This document shows positions 1 to 10,603 of a stretch of 64,000 bases of DNA, one piece after another. The DNA comes from Limnephilus marmoratus. Its lineage: Eukaryota; Arthropoda; Insecta; Trichoptera; Limnephilidae. Position numbers and translations under genes: made by a program. The notes under the pieces are model-generated. The model did no database searches. It was given only the letters and a program-made list of their open reading frames with translations, and had not been told where the DNA came from. The stretch covers positions 34,088,962-34,152,961 of the forward strand of contig OU862928.1 in the NCBI GenBank assembly GCA_917880885.1. The letters run 5' to 3'. The stretch's first letter is position 1; each line of letters begins with the position of its first letter.

Positions 1-2
1 GA

Positions 3-2330
3 CAGATATTTACAAAAATAGATTTATGCAGAGCTTACCACCAGATCCCAATAGCAACAGAAGATATCCCAAAGACAGCAATTTTAACTCCTTTTGGGTT
101 ATTTGAGTTCACTAAAATGAATTTTGGGCTTCGAAATGCTGGGAGTACTTTCCAGAGGTTCATTGATATGATACTACGTGGACTCGATTTCGTCTTTGCA
201 TATTTGGACGACATACTGATAGCCTCAGAAAACGAGGAACAGCACGTACAACATCTCCAACAAGTATTATCGCGGTTGGAGGAATATGGGTTAACGATTA
301 ACGTAAACAAATGCGAATTCGGCAAAAAAGAACTCAATTTCCTTGGATACCATATTAAAAGCGATGGTGTTACCCCTACCGAAGAGAAAGTAAAGGATAT
401 CGTCGATTTCCCCCAACCCCGCACTGTAGAAGAGCTACGACGATTCCTGGGAATGGTGAACTTTTACCGCAGTTCTATTCCTAAAGCTGCACAAATGCAA
501 GCCCCTCTCAACGCATTCCTGCACAACTCCAAAAAGAAAGATAAAACACGAATTGAATGGACAGCAGCCGCAAATGAGGCATTCCAACAGTGCAAGGATA
601 GCCTAAAAAGCACCGTTACACTGTTTCACCCTGCTCTCGATGCAGATTTAGCCCTCAATACAGACGCTTCCGAAACATGTGTCGGAGCTGTACTGCAGCA
701 ACTAGTCGAAAACACCTGGCAACCACTGGGTTTTTTCTCGAAAAAATTGAGTGAAACCCAACAAAAATACAGCACCTATGATCGTGAGCTGTTGGCCATT
801 TACATGGCAGTTAAACACTTCCGCAGCATGACGGAAGGGAGAGAGCTGACAATATATACAGATCATAAACCTCTCACTTTCGCTCTTTCAAAGAAAATTT
901 CAACATCCGACACACCTCGAAGAATCAGACAACTCGATTTCATTTCACAATTTTGTTCCCAAATTAAATATGTTCCAGGAGGTGACAACCCTGTCGCAGA
1001 TGCCCTTTCACGAATTCAAGAAATTACCTTACCTGGTTTATTCGATTACGAGGAACTCGCAAAGGAACAAAATGAGGATAAAGAATTACGACAGCTTAAA
1101 AAACAAGGTAATCTTAATTTCAAATTGATTACTATGCCAGATTCAAATATACCAATAACTTGTGAAATGTCGACTACACGTGTAAGACCATATCTACCTT
1201 TGAAATTCCGCGAAAATGCGATGACCTCTGTTCACAACACGAGTCACGCTGGCATAAAGGCAACCCGACAGTTGATTACGCAGCGGTATTTTTGGAATGC
1301 AATGAACAGAGACGTAGCCGCATGCGTAAGGAAATGTATATCTTGCCAGAAAGCAAAGGTTGGTAGACACACAATATCACCGCTTGGAGAATTCCACGAT
1401 GTTTCCCGTTTTGAACATCTACATATCGATATCGTCGGACCACTTCCAATGTCTGAAGAATTCCGTTACTGCGTCACAATGGTGGACCGAGAAACGTCGT
1501 GGCCAGAAACTGTTCCAGTCAGAAACATTGATGCCGAAACCATAGCAGATGTTTTAACTGGTCATTGGATATCGAGGTTTGGCTGCCCAGCCTATATTAC
1601 AACGGATCAGGGGCGGCAATTCGAGTCCGATTTATTTAACCAACTGGTAAGAAAACTCGGTATCAAGAAAATCCACACTACAGCCTACAATCCAAAAGCA
1701 AACGGCAAAGTTGAACGATACCACCGTACTCTAAAATCAGCTCTCATAGCAAAGTGTCAAGAAAACACTAATTGGGTACGGGAACTTCCAATCATACTAT
1801 TGGGTCTTCGGTCAGCCATCAAAGCTGACAAAGGTTACAGTCCAGCCCAAATGGTATATGGGACTTCGTTATCTTTACCTGGAGATATGTTCGTACCTTC
1901 TGCACCAAAAACAAATGACACAGACTTTACTAAGACACTTATGGAGCATTTTCGAAAGTCATCTTTTCCAGATGAAAGGAATGCTCCCGATAAAAGAAAT
2001 ATTTTCATTCACCCAGATTTAAAAACATGTTCACACGTTTTCCTTCGAAACGAAGTAAAGAGAGCCCTTACTCCACCATACAAAGGTCCTTATGAGGTTT
2101 ATGAACGAAAAGAGAAAACTTTCTGTATAATTATTAATTCCAAAAAAATCATTGTATCAATTGACAGATTAAAACCGGCTTATATTACGCAAGATAAGAA
2201 AATCAATCAGCCGGACGCCACAGTAAATACACAACCGACAATGAGTAAAAACATCAAACCTACTTATACAAGATCTGGAAGAAAGGTTCATTTTCCTCAG
2301 AGATATACAAACGCTATTTTTGTGAGTTAA
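3..2330 (+). CDS. Ty3/Gypsy retrotransposon pol, 5' part outside window
   Basis: The frame is open from the window edge (base 3) to the stop at 2328-2330; the RT palm sequence continues in frame upstream of the first ATG at 117, so that ATG is not the real start. Numbering from base 3, reverse transcriptase comes first with the catalytic YLDD at about residue 67, then RNase H (NTDAS, Asp about 221), then an integrase with an HHCC zinc-binding N-terminus (about 411-445) and a DDE core at Asp 476, Asp 535 and Glu 571, the canonical D,D35E spacing. Protease and gag would lie to the left of the window. Order RT-RNase H-integrase places it in Ty3/Gypsy rather than Copia. No chromodomain and no env frame follow. 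The frame has no internal stop over 775 codons, so the copy may be young. It makes and integrates element cDNA in virus-like particles. Confidence 0.95.
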   Translation, partial: QIFTKIDLCRAYHQIPIATEDIPKTAILTPFGLFEFTKMNFGLRNAGSTFQRFIDMILRGLDFVFAYLDDILIASENEEQHVQHLQQVLSRLEEYGLTINVNKCEFGKKELNFLGYHIKSDGVTPTEEKVKDIVDFPQPRTVEELRRFLGMVNFYRSSIPKAAQMQAPLNAFLHNSKKKDKTRIEWTAAANEAFQQCKDSLKSTVTLFHPALDADLALNTDASETCVGAVLQQLVENTWQPLGFFSKKLSETQQKYSTYDRELLAIYMAVKHFRSMTEGRELTIYTDHKPLTFALSKKISTSDTPRRIRQLDFISQFCSQIKYVPGGDNPVADALSRIQEITLPGLFDYEELAKEQNEDKELRQLKKQGNLNFKLITMPDSNIPITCEMSTTRVRPYLPLKFRENAMTSVHNTSHAGIKATRQLITQRYFWNAMNRDVAACVRKCISCQKAKVGRHTISPLGEFHDVSRFEHLHIDIVGPLPMSEEFRYCVTMVDRETSWPETVPVRNIDAETIADVLTGHWISRFGCPAYITTDQGRQFESDLFNQLVRKLGIKKIHTTAYNPKANGKVERYHRTLKSALIAKCQENTNWVRELPIILLGLRSAIKADKGYSPAQMVYGTSLSLPGDMFVPSAPKTNDTDFTKTLMEHFRKSSFPDERNAPDKRNIFIHPDLKTCSHVFLRNEVKRALTPPYKGPYEVYERKEKTFCIIINSKKIIVSIDRLKPAYITQDKKINQPDATVNTQPTMSKNIKPTYTRSGRKVHFPQRYTNAIFVS

Positions 2331-3016
2331 GTGAATTTATGTGTAATGTAATTTTATTTGCGAAGCCCTGACTCTGAGTTTTATCAAATCTATCGGATTG
2401 CAAGTTGCAGCATATAACAATGCCTTGCGATAAACCTTTTAAACAATAAACATTTAACAAAGTGAAATGACAATTGATTTGCTGACACAGTGTAGTAATA
2501 ATAAGCAATATTATATTAGCATTTAATTTCAAAATAATTTTTTATAGAATTTATAAAATGTGCAGCGGGTTTTTTCGCCCTAACGACCCCGTCAGCAAAA
2601 TACACTACACACGCCGGACAAACTATCAAAAGACAGTACGTTTCTCCTGAATTTGCTGTCACCTGCAAATATTTTATAAAAGTGTACAATCATAATTTTT
2701 CTTGCTTTTTGTGATGACATTCTGTTTATTTTTTTTGTATGCGTAATCATGCTTGAGTTTTACAATGACACTTTATTTATAGCTTTTGGTGTATCGCAAA
2801 TGATCTATTTTTCAATACTTTTTAATGAATTTTGACAAATGTTCTTTTCAATGTACCTTTTACAATGTTTAAATGTTTTATGTATCTTTTTGCAATTATC
2901 AACAAGGTATCGATTTTTGGTTTGTTTTACAATTTTCTTTGACAATGTTGTTTAACGTATATATATATTTTTTTTTTTCGTGAAATTATATGACCATTTC
3001 ACTAGGAGGGGAAGCA
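2331..3016 (+). other. Gypsy 3' non-coding region ending in polypurine tract
   Basis: AT-rich DNA between the pol stop codon and the proposed LTR, with no open frame of note. It ends with a purine run (AGGAGGGGAAG at 3004-3014) immediately before the proposed LTR start, as expected for the plus-strand primer of an LTR retrotransposon. Confidence 0.5.
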
Positions 3017-3183
3017 TGTGGCGGCTACGTCACGGTCAACCCCCACCTCAACATTGGCTCATATATATTACTGCTTGTACTAACAAACGCTCAGTCAATA
3101 AATAAACCTCACTCGTACGGACGTGTTATTCTTTGTAACCTCCTGTGTTGACTCTCCCGCACACTTACACTCTACACACAACA
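3017..3183 (+). repeat. candidate short 3' LTR of the Gypsy element
   Basis: Starts TGTGGCGG directly after a polypurine tract and can end at ACA about 167 bp later. It holds a TATA-like ATATATATTA and an AATAAA signal in the right order. The 5' LTR is outside the window, so length and ends cannot be confirmed here; an end at 3190 is also possible. Confidence 0.5.
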
Positions 3184-3216
3184 TTGTACACATACGCATA
3201 TATCTGTGTACTCCAA

Positions 3217-4015
3217 ACTCCTAAATGATTGTGTAAATTTGCAATATTATGCGTGTAACAGACGTGATGCCTTTACGAGACTGTTAAATAGTACCGGGAC
3301 GCGGTACACGCAGGATGTTGATTGTTTTTTCGAGGCGAGGAAAACTTTTATTGTGATGATCACGAGATATCGAGTTACCTATGTAATATTACAATCTAAT
3401 GGAAGTGTTTATGATGTCTGTGTGCCTGGTACCTAAGGTTGGTGTTCTTGTGCTTAGAACTGAGATTCTTGTGCCACGTACAATCCAATATTACCGAGGA
3501 CAACTTTGGTGAAGACTGCAGGAACTTCTTAAATCACATTTAGAGTCTAGAACTGCGGTTTATATCCTTTCAATGCTCAGAGATGGCCATCGGACGCATT
3601 GTGACGCCTTTGTGGATGGACTGGAATCTTGGATGCTTCACGTTGTCATGGGCTTGCGAAGCGGCAGCTCTGGGGCTCTTCTCCAGCTATCTGGAGCCCT
3701 TGTCGCTGAGGCTGGAAGAGGTGCGCCATATTATCTATCGCAAGCTACGAATGATCATTTGGAGTGGATTCTACTAAAATAACTGAATTATCTCTCTCTC
3801 TCTCTCTCTTTACTCCTTTCTTTTTGAGTTTACAAAGGTATTTATGTAGATTATGTTTTTTTTGCTTGTCAATAATAACAAGTTCATTTTGTTTTATGTG
3901 AGTTCTTTTATTTACATCAGATAGTAGCTTTCTTTTATCCCACGCAGGACCCTGAGATGATGATAAGAGCTCATGCATACGGAATTTCTCTGCTAACTGA
4001 GAAAGGTACGTGTCA
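3217..4015 (+). repeat. direct repeat copy 1 (LTR-like)
   Basis: Left copy of the 799-bp repeat. Shared sequence starts ACTCCTAAATG and ends ACGTGTCA. It contains a (TC)9 run near 3791 and several short open frames that recur identically in copy 2; their pattern resembles nothing known and they are not called as genes. Only difference seen from copy 2 is G at 3543 against C at 6666. Confidence 0.85.
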
Positions 4016-6339
4016 TTTTTGACGCCCAACGTTTTAAAGAGGGTAGATTACTCTCTTGGTGCACGATAGGAGGCTACTGTCTGTTATTTACTATAAAATA
4101 TTTTATATTTTTAAGTTATAAATTTTTTTTTTTTTTTTTTTTAAATATTTCATTACTTATTCTTTTTTTTTTTGAAAAAAAAAATGGCGTTACATACAAT
4201 ATTACATTGTGGTCCTCTGCATTATGCGTACGAGAATCGCAGAAGATCACCGATCATCAAATTAAATACGGACGCGTATATTTTGATGACAATTTTTGGT
4301 GAGGATATTAGCCCTCAAGTGTTTATTTTAATTAAAATCTTAGGTTACTTGTACGTATTTATAGGTAGACGTTTATATATAATTAGCTATATTTGGTTAT
4401 AGGTATACATAAATTTATAAATAGTAATTTGCGAATATTATTAGAATAATTAATACTAGTTTTACATAATTAGGTTTATTAAAAAACTATTGTTTTTGTA
4501 ATATTTTTTCTTTTTATGCGGTGGCATGAAGGAATACCAAGCCTTCATACTGCTTCATTTATTTTTTTTCTTTTGTGTGACACTTTGCTCACGTGTCTTG
4601 AAGCTTGGTACCTCCAAGGCATGTGCTCGGAGTGAGCACTACATTCTAGTGTACTGATGATAGACTTCATTTATTTATCCTCGATGGACTAGAATAGGAA
4701 CATCTCCACAAGAGATGTTTCTCTGATCTTAGTGATCAGTGGCGCCCAAAAAATTAGTTTAGTTTATAACTAAATCTGTTTTATTGTTTAATATACCTAA
4801 TTAAATGTTGAATCTGACAATCTGTTAATATTAAGTTAAGTAATTAAGACATTATTCATTAGGAAATTGGTTTTGTCACAAATAAAGGGAAGTACTGCTT
4901 CGGCGTGCACCACTATTAAATAATTCCGATCTGGAAATTGACACTCTACCTTTAATACAGGAGAGTGTAGTTTTTCTTGTACAGTTTTTGTTAGTCATAA
5001 GTATAATTTGTTAATTTTAAACAGTAATATATGCCTAAGTATTTCATTGCTAATACCAGTGCTGTGCTAATACAGTGTTAATACATTTAATAATACTTTT
5101 CCATGTTTTGTTTACAAGTTCCAAAGAGATGAGAGTAGTGTATGCCGCTACCTACTCGTAACGTTTCGAATTCTTCGATCGTTCATCTTCATTCCAGGAG
5201 ACGGAGTAACTATGGACAGATTGATATGAGAGTCTGTGCCATAGCAGGGCCGTTGCCTGACGTTTCGGAACCGACCAGAGTGAAGACGGAGGATCTGTTG
5301 TCTGCGGATGTTTTCCCTGCAGAAGACAGAAGGGCCGTTGTCACGCTGATCATCATTGAACTTACTACAAGTGATAATTAAATCACTAGAACATTCTCAA
5401 AAAAAAAAACAAGTCAAAACATACATAATCCAATCCTATACATTATACTATATTAGACTCATAAAAAGAGCCAATTATTTGTCAAGCCCATATAATCATT
5501 AACGAAATAATAAAAAATAATAATAGACATATTTAAGTCTAGCTATATTGTTAGTTGTTGAGATGTATTGTTTTAGGTCTTTAGCTTAGTCAGACATTTA
5601 GTTTAATATAAATAAAGGGAGAGGAGAGAGAAAAAATTAGGTAATTTTTATTTGGTTCTTTATTTTTTTCCCGTTAATAATATCCATGTGATTTTTTTTT
5701 CTCATCTTCTTCAAAGATCTCAAAAGTGGGAGCTTTCTGAGAGATTGACTCCCTTTGTGTGAGTAAGTGTTTTCCAATCTCATTTTGGAGATTCCGTTCT
5801 CATTAAAATAAAATTAAAATAAATATATGTAAAATAGTTATAATAATAAATATAAAATAATAAAATAAAATATATAAACAAATAGGTTGTGTAACTCCAA
5901 TCTGCGTATTGGTTTTCTTTTTGGGGTTTCCTTGTTATTGTGAATATATATATGTATAATTGTTTTGTTTTTTTGATATTTTCTGTGTCATTTTCTTTGA
6001 TTTTTTAATTATTTTTTGCTCCTTATGTACAAGTGCAGGAGAAGAGAAATATTTCATATTGTTTTGGTATAATTTTACTTCACTCTGCGGCGTAAAATTT
6101 CTGGGGGAAGCGGGGAATTGTAACGTAATTATTTTCATGGTAGTTACTCAATCGGTACCTACTTGCTCGGAAGGAGTATTATTAATTTCGGGTGCCATTG
6201 AAACGATTGATAACAAATTCAAATTGCCGGAACGTTGTTCGTTTGTTTTTTTTGTTTGAAAAAAAAAACGTTTTAGAAGGGCGACGTCATGACATAACGA
6301 TGGATTGGTCGGAAGTTTTATTTTGTAAGGAGTTTTGAT
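4016..6339. other. interior between the 799-bp repeats, no gene recognised
   Basis: AT-rich with many homopolymer T runs. Two primer-site-like motifs are present: TGACGCCCAACG (4019-4030) and TGGCGCCCAA (4740-4749), both close to the primer site used by lysine-tRNA-primed retroelements. A purine tract (AAAGGGAGAGGAGAGAG) lies near 5613-5630. A GC-richer patch at about 5140-5380 is open for 79 codons but matches no family I know. No gag, RT or integrase signature was found on either strand. Confidence 0.5.
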
Positions 6340-7138
6340 ACTCCTAAATGATTGTGTAAATTTGCAATATTATGCGTGTAACAGACGTGATGCCTTTACG
6401 AGACTGTTAAATAGTACCGGGACGCGGTACACGCAGGATGTTGATTGTTTTTTCGAGGCGAGGAAAACTTTTATTGTGATGATCACGAGATATCGAGTTA
6501 CCTATGTAATATTACAATCTAATGGAAGTGTTTATGATGTCTGTGTGCCTGGTACCTAAGGTTGGTGTTCTTGTGCTTAGAACTGAGATTCTTGTGCCAC
6601 GTACAATCCAATATTACCGAGGACAACTTTGGTGAAGACTGCAGGAACTTCTTAAATCACATTTACAGTCTAGAACTGCGGTTTATATCCTTTCAATGCT
6701 CAGAGATGGCCATCGGACGCATTGTGACGCCTTTGTGGATGGACTGGAATCTTGGATGCTTCACGTTGTCATGGGCTTGCGAAGCGGCAGCTCTGGGGCT
6801 CTTCTCCAGCTATCTGGAGCCCTTGTCGCTGAGGCTGGAAGAGGTGCGCCATATTATCTATCGCAAGCTACGAATGATCATTTGGAGTGGATTCTACTAA
6901 AATAACTGAATTATCTCTCTCTCTCTCTCTCTTTACTCCTTTCTTTTTGAGTTTACAAAGGTATTTATGTAGATTATGTTTTTTTTGCTTGTCAATAATA
7001 ACAAGTTCATTTTGTTTTATGTGAGTTCTTTTATTTACATCAGATAGTAGCTTTCTTTTATCCCACGCAGGACCCTGAGATGATGATAAGAGCTCATGCA
7101 TACGGAATTTCTCTGCTAACTGAGAAAGGTACGTGTCA
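6340..7138 (+). repeat. direct repeat copy 2 (LTR-like)
   Basis: Right copy of the 799-bp repeat, with the same ends as copy 1 but different flanks (TTTTGAT before, GAATAGAC after). The flanks diverge abruptly on both sides, so the repeat borders are sharp. Confidence 0.85.
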
Positions 7139-7799
7139 GAATAGACAATCAAATATGACAATTGTCAGAAGTACCAACCATATAAAATAAATTCTCGTCA
7201 AAATAAAAACAAAAAAGTACCCACTTCGAATTATTGCTAGTACTATATGGGTTGAGGTTCAAGCTACGAAAGCTGCATGTCATCATAATTTAGATATACA
7301 TCCCAGGTTATGAATGGTTTGTTTGGCAAGCAGGCTTTGTCTAACGGATATGTGTATTTATTCTAATACCTTTATTTCCATGTTTTTCTGTTATAAATAC
7401 AGGTACAAACTTGTCAATAATGCATTCACTTAATAACATGAATAAATTATTGTTTTACATGGCAATAATATTTTTCTACGATTGGCAGCATTGATTGATG
7501 ATTGATTGTCTATGCAATTTTATACAGAAACAAGTGAGATAATTTGAACAAAATTAAAACGTAATCTTCATATGTTTTGCACATTTTTCGTCTCCCCTGA
7601 TATAAATACTCACTTTTCATGATAATAAAGCTAAATCTAACTATTTGAATAAGAAATATTGCGTATTAAACAGTATACGGAGTAAGACATAAATAATAAT
7701 ATTTTAATTATTTTGTCATTATTGTTATTAAAAGAGAAACCTTTTGGAAATTCAACTTGGACAGTTAAAGTTAAAGAGAGTCTCTGCCCCAGAACTCAC
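7139..7799. other. gene-free AT-rich stretch, probable intron
   Basis: No coding signature on either strand. It begins right after the 799-bp repeat and ends at the GT donor of the serine protease exon, so on the minus strand it would be the 5' part of an intron. The next protease exon (with the catalytic AHC motif) was looked for here and not found. Confidence 0.5.
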
Positions 7800-7964
7800 C
7801 GCTTATAACCAGATTACTCCTTACCAAGCTGCCGCCGCAAACCTGCTCGAACTGGTTGTCTTCCCGGTGGAAGATGGCCACGTGCCAGGGGAACTGATTT
7901 GCTTTCACTCCTCCCAGTCCCCCCCTCACGAGGGGCGTCGAAGCAACTGCTTCCAATCCGCACT
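7800..7964 (-). CDS. serine protease (S1A) exon: activation site and CGGSL block
   Basis: One 165-bp exon with a TTTTCAG acceptor just upstream (minus strand) and a GGTGAGT donor just downstream. It encodes about 54 residues: a conserved Cys (CGLEAV), an activation-cleavage region with the RGG-like start of the mature chain, FPWHVAIFHRE, then QVCGGSLVRSNLVIS, which is the block just before the catalytic His of trypsin-like proteases. The exon ends with the first base of the codon that would begin AAHC, the usual intron position. The N-terminal Cys and wide spacing fit secreted clip-domain or modular immune-type proteases of arthropods. No stop or frameshift. The exons with His, Asp and Ser are not visible nearby, so the gene may have long introns, or this may be a stranded exon. 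Confidence 0.7.
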
Positions 7965-8061
7965 CTGAAAATATAAAGTCACCATCATCCATTGTAGGCC
8001 CAACCTTGGTGTAACACTAAGGCCCTTCGCCCATGAAGAAACCGAAACCAAACTAAGAGTG

Positions 8062-8166
8062 ATTGTCTTCTTCCCGATGGAAGATGGCCACATGCCAGGA
8101 AAACTAATTGGCTTTGACCTCCTAGTCCCCCCATCACAACCCAAACAACCAATTCCAATCCGCACT
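8062..8166 (-). pseudogene. decayed duplicate of the serine protease exon
   Basis: Same acceptor context (ATTTCCAG, then AGTGCGGATTGG) and clear nucleotide similarity to the exon at 7800-7964, about 200 bp upstream in the minus-strand sense. Relative to that exon it has a 2-base deletion in the GGVKAN region that shifts the frame so the FPWHVAIFHRE part is read out of frame, and similarity stops before the CGGSL block and donor. It therefore cannot replace the intact exon. Origin is a local tandem duplication. Confidence 0.75.
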
Positions 8167-8208
8167 CTGGAAATATAAAGTCATCATTACACCCCAAACA
8201 GCACTCTC

Positions 8209-8640
8209 ATGAACTGGATTCATACTGTGCAATATTATTTAAAAAAAAAAAACAAATACGATATCGTGCAAATAATCCAAAATAGAGACCTACGTAACAT
8301 TTTTGGCTTGCCTTGGGATACACATGTTAAAGATATTTACCGTCACGCACTTGTATTACCATTTAAGATTGTTCCTAGCTTTGAGATAACAAACACCATC
8401 TTAAATATTATTCAGTGCAATACCCACACAAATATAAAACTGAACTAAACGACGTTCACCAATATAATACACGACAACACAACAAACTACATATATCAAA
8501 AATACACTCAACAAAGTTCGGACTGAAATCATTAGAATACATTGCCTACACTAACTGTAACAAATTGCCTGAAGAATTAAGATAGGTATATGCCACTAAC
8601 AAATCTCGAAACGATATATTTGAAATCCTATTTTTTCAAA
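8209..8640 (+). pseudogene. LINE reverse transcriptase C-terminal relic
   Basis: Two frames joined by a shift recall the C-terminal tail of Jockey/CR1-type ORF2: first LRNIFGLPWDTHVKDIY, then HQYNTRQHNKLHISKIH and FGLKSLEYIAYTNCNKLP, the usual Y-tract-K-x-L and IxxxNxLP pattern. Stops and frameshift show it is dead. Downstream (8690-8735) is a hairpin with a GTACCAAAGTTTGGTAC inner palindrome that could be its 3' structure. Confidence 0.65.
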
Positions 8641-8846
8641 TGTTATTTGGAAAACGAGTCATAAGTAGGTACAAACTCTGTTCTGATTGCTATCCTGATT
8701 ATCTCCAAGTACCAAAGTTTGGTACATCCAGATATGATGGGTGCAGTTTTATATCTTTTTTAAATCTTGTCATGTATTTTGTATGAAAATATCTTGTATT
8801 AGATACGATTTTAGATTTTCACGGCCAAAAGTATTTTTGTTATTAG

Positions 8847-8995
8847 TTTTTGGGGTATTATGCCGTGTTACGCTACCTCCTTCTTTAGCCAACGTTTCGG
8901 ATCATCAGGGTAGATGTGTGATGATGGACACTGCAACGCTGTCCGATACGTTGGCTAAAGACGGAGGTAGCGTAACACGGCATAATACCCCAAAA
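8847..8995. mobile_element. palindromic foldback element, copy 1
   Basis: Arms of about 55 bp (8847-8901 and 8942-8995) are near-perfect reverse complements; they start TTTTTGGGGTATTATGCC and contain the CTACCTCC and TTGGCTAAAG blocks shared with copies at 39075 and 42630. Loop of 40 bp. No coding capacity; a MITE-like element of unknown superfamily. Confidence 0.8.
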
Positions 8996-9063
8996 TCTTA
9001 TAACAAAAATCTTGTATTAGGTCTTTATATTTTTGAGCCCGAACCTTTTATTGTATTTTCATG

Positions 9064-9421
9064 ATTTTGTTTTTTTTTATGCATTTCTGTAGTCCATCAT
9101 GGAGGATACTTTATTTTAACTTTTTGACACCAACAGTACATAAATCAAATGAGTGGTTATAATAATTATTCATAAAATCTTATAAGACATGTTTCTGTGA
9201 AATATTTGTAAAGTGATTCTTCATTTGTTGTGTCTGTATGTTGCCTCTGTGAAATGTTTTGTAAAATTTTTCTTCATTTTGTGTGTCTGCAATCTGCATA
9301 TTGGGTTGGGTTGGGTTTAATTTTTCAAAAGTACCAATTGGCGATCCCTTAATGAGTTTTGATAACTTATTGGAATGCAACTTCGTTGTACGTTTTATCT
9401 AAATAAAAAAAAAAAAAAAAA
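9064..9421 (+). repeat. poly(A)-ended retro-sequence fragment
   Basis: Unrecognised sequence ending CTAAATAAA followed by about 19 A at 9403-9421. The AATAAA plus A-run ending is typical of a LINE or retrocopy 3' end on the plus strand. It includes a near-duplicate pair of about 50 bp (TTCTTCATTT-TGTGTCTG blocks around 9220 and 9270). No protein similarity seen. Confidence 0.4.
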
Positions 9422-9735
9422 AACTGTCTTCCTTACTTTGCTCCGAGCTATTTCCATTATTTGTTTGTTTTGTGTATTTATCTTAAAATACATAATTATA
9501 ATATAATGAACGGAGGTTACATATATTATGCTAATATACATATCACAATATTATAGACCAATAAAGTTACAAACTAAGTAAAGTAGGAAATTAAATGACT
9601 CGCCATTGTCTAACAATAAGAAATACTCCTATGTTTTCAGTAACTTCTTAATTCAAAAGTTATTCGTCTTTGATAAAGATAGACATTCAAAGGTTATTAA
9701 ATATTAAGGTAATTGTATTGTTAATTATTAAGGTA

Positions 9736-10392
9736 AGGAATTGTAATTGTCCCTCATTAGAAAACGTTGACCATGTAACATATCTGGGTCTAAAAATTGA
9801 CCAAAACTTAAAATGGACCGAACACATTACGTATTTAAATAATAAAATTAAAAAACTAAGTTATTTTTTCAAAACTATCAGGAATGTCCTCATTAAAAAA
9901 GACTTAATCAAGATTTACATGGCTCTCTGCCAATCACTGTTAGAATACGGTATTATCGGATGGGGCAGTACAAATAAAAACATACTAAATCCACTAATCA
10001 AAACTCAAAAAGCCATAATGAAAATTATACTGAAAGTTCCTGTAAGAACTAGCACTGACGAAATCTTCAACAATCTTAACATCATGTCAATTAAACAACT
10101 ATATTCTAAAACTATACTCATTTACATTCATAAGTACAAAACCCAAGAAATAACAACTAATACGTACATTAGAAACACTAGATCTCATGGTCAAAAACTT
10201 ATCCAACAAGTAACTACTAACACAACATTTGGGCAAAAAAGCTTCTTATATTATGGCATTAAACTCTACAATAAAATACCACTCTCACTCAAAAACCTCA
10301 ACATTATAACATTTAAATTTCAAATAAAAAGCTGGATACTAAATATAGGGAGATCAGAAATAGAAAATATACTGATATCAAATACAGACTAA
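9736..10392 (+). pseudogene. LINE ORF2 C-terminal domain (5' truncated)
   Basis: About 218 open codons equal to the part of ORF2 after the RT palm. Recognisable blocks: VTYLGLKIDQNLKW, YFFKTIRNVL, SLLEYGIIGWGS, KIILKVPVRTSTDEIF and FGQKSFLYYGIKLYNKIP. These match block for block the C-terminus of the intact ORF2 at 48185-51139, so it is the same or a sister family. The catalytic RT motifs and endonuclease are missing because of 5' truncation, which is common when LINE reverse transcription stops early. No function expected. Confidence 0.85.
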
Positions 10393-10530
10393 AACCAAAT
10401 CTAGTAAACTGAATTATAAAAAAACCACTATCTTATTTACTTTATGATTATTTAAAAAAAATACTACATGATATATGTTATGTCTAATTCATATTAATTT
10501 CTTATAAATAAATTATAATATGTAAATGAA

Positions 10531-10560
10531 ATCCTCATTACGGGAGATCCCAGTGAGGAT
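10531..10560 (+). other. LINE 3' UTR nested stem-loop
   Basis: ATCCTCA pairs with TGAGGAT; inside, TTAC, then GGGA-GA-TCCC, then AG. About 43 bases before the element end. One of seven with the same architecture in the window. Confidence 0.75.
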
Positions 10561-10603
10561 ATCATTATCCCTACTGTTACTAAGAAATGAAGACAATAAA
10601 TCA

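Larger units (their letters stand above)
3217..7138 (+). mobile_element. candidate non-autonomous LTR element (LARD-like)
   Basis: Two 799-bp direct repeats at constant offset (3123 bp) with a single mismatch found by eye flank 2324 bp with no recognisable protein. Directly after the left repeat is a sequence close to a lysine-tRNA primer site (TGACGCCCAACG at 4019-4030). These points suggest LTRs. Against it: the shared block does not begin with TG, no matching target duplication is seen at the outer ends, and no convincing polypurine tract abuts the right repeat. A truncated left LTR, or a plain segmental duplication, are alternatives. The unit lies in what may be an intron of the serine protease gene to its right. 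Confidence 0.5.
9736..10603 (+). mobile_element. 5'-truncated LINE with 3' UTR
   Basis: Comprises the ORF2 C-terminus described separately, a 3' UTR with a stem-loop at 10531-10560, and an end near 10603 (AATAAATCATTTT). The same 3' UTR recurs at 63889-64000. Its 3' end abuts the 3' end of a minus-strand Dong-type element, giving a tail-to-tail junction. Confidence 0.75.

Noticed and set aside
3573..3782. Open frames repeated identically at 3573-3782 and 6696-6905
   Set aside because: They lie in the LTR-like 799-bp repeats; two different frames are open in the same DNA and neither resembles a known protein.
4019..4030. Taking TGACGCCCAACG as proof of an LTR element
   Set aside because: Only a 12-base near match and a second motif lies at 4740; used as support only, since LTR ends and target duplication are missing.
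5142..5381. 79-codon open frame in a GC-richer patch
   Set aside because: No family signature, no splice or start support; may be a gag scrap but cannot be supported.
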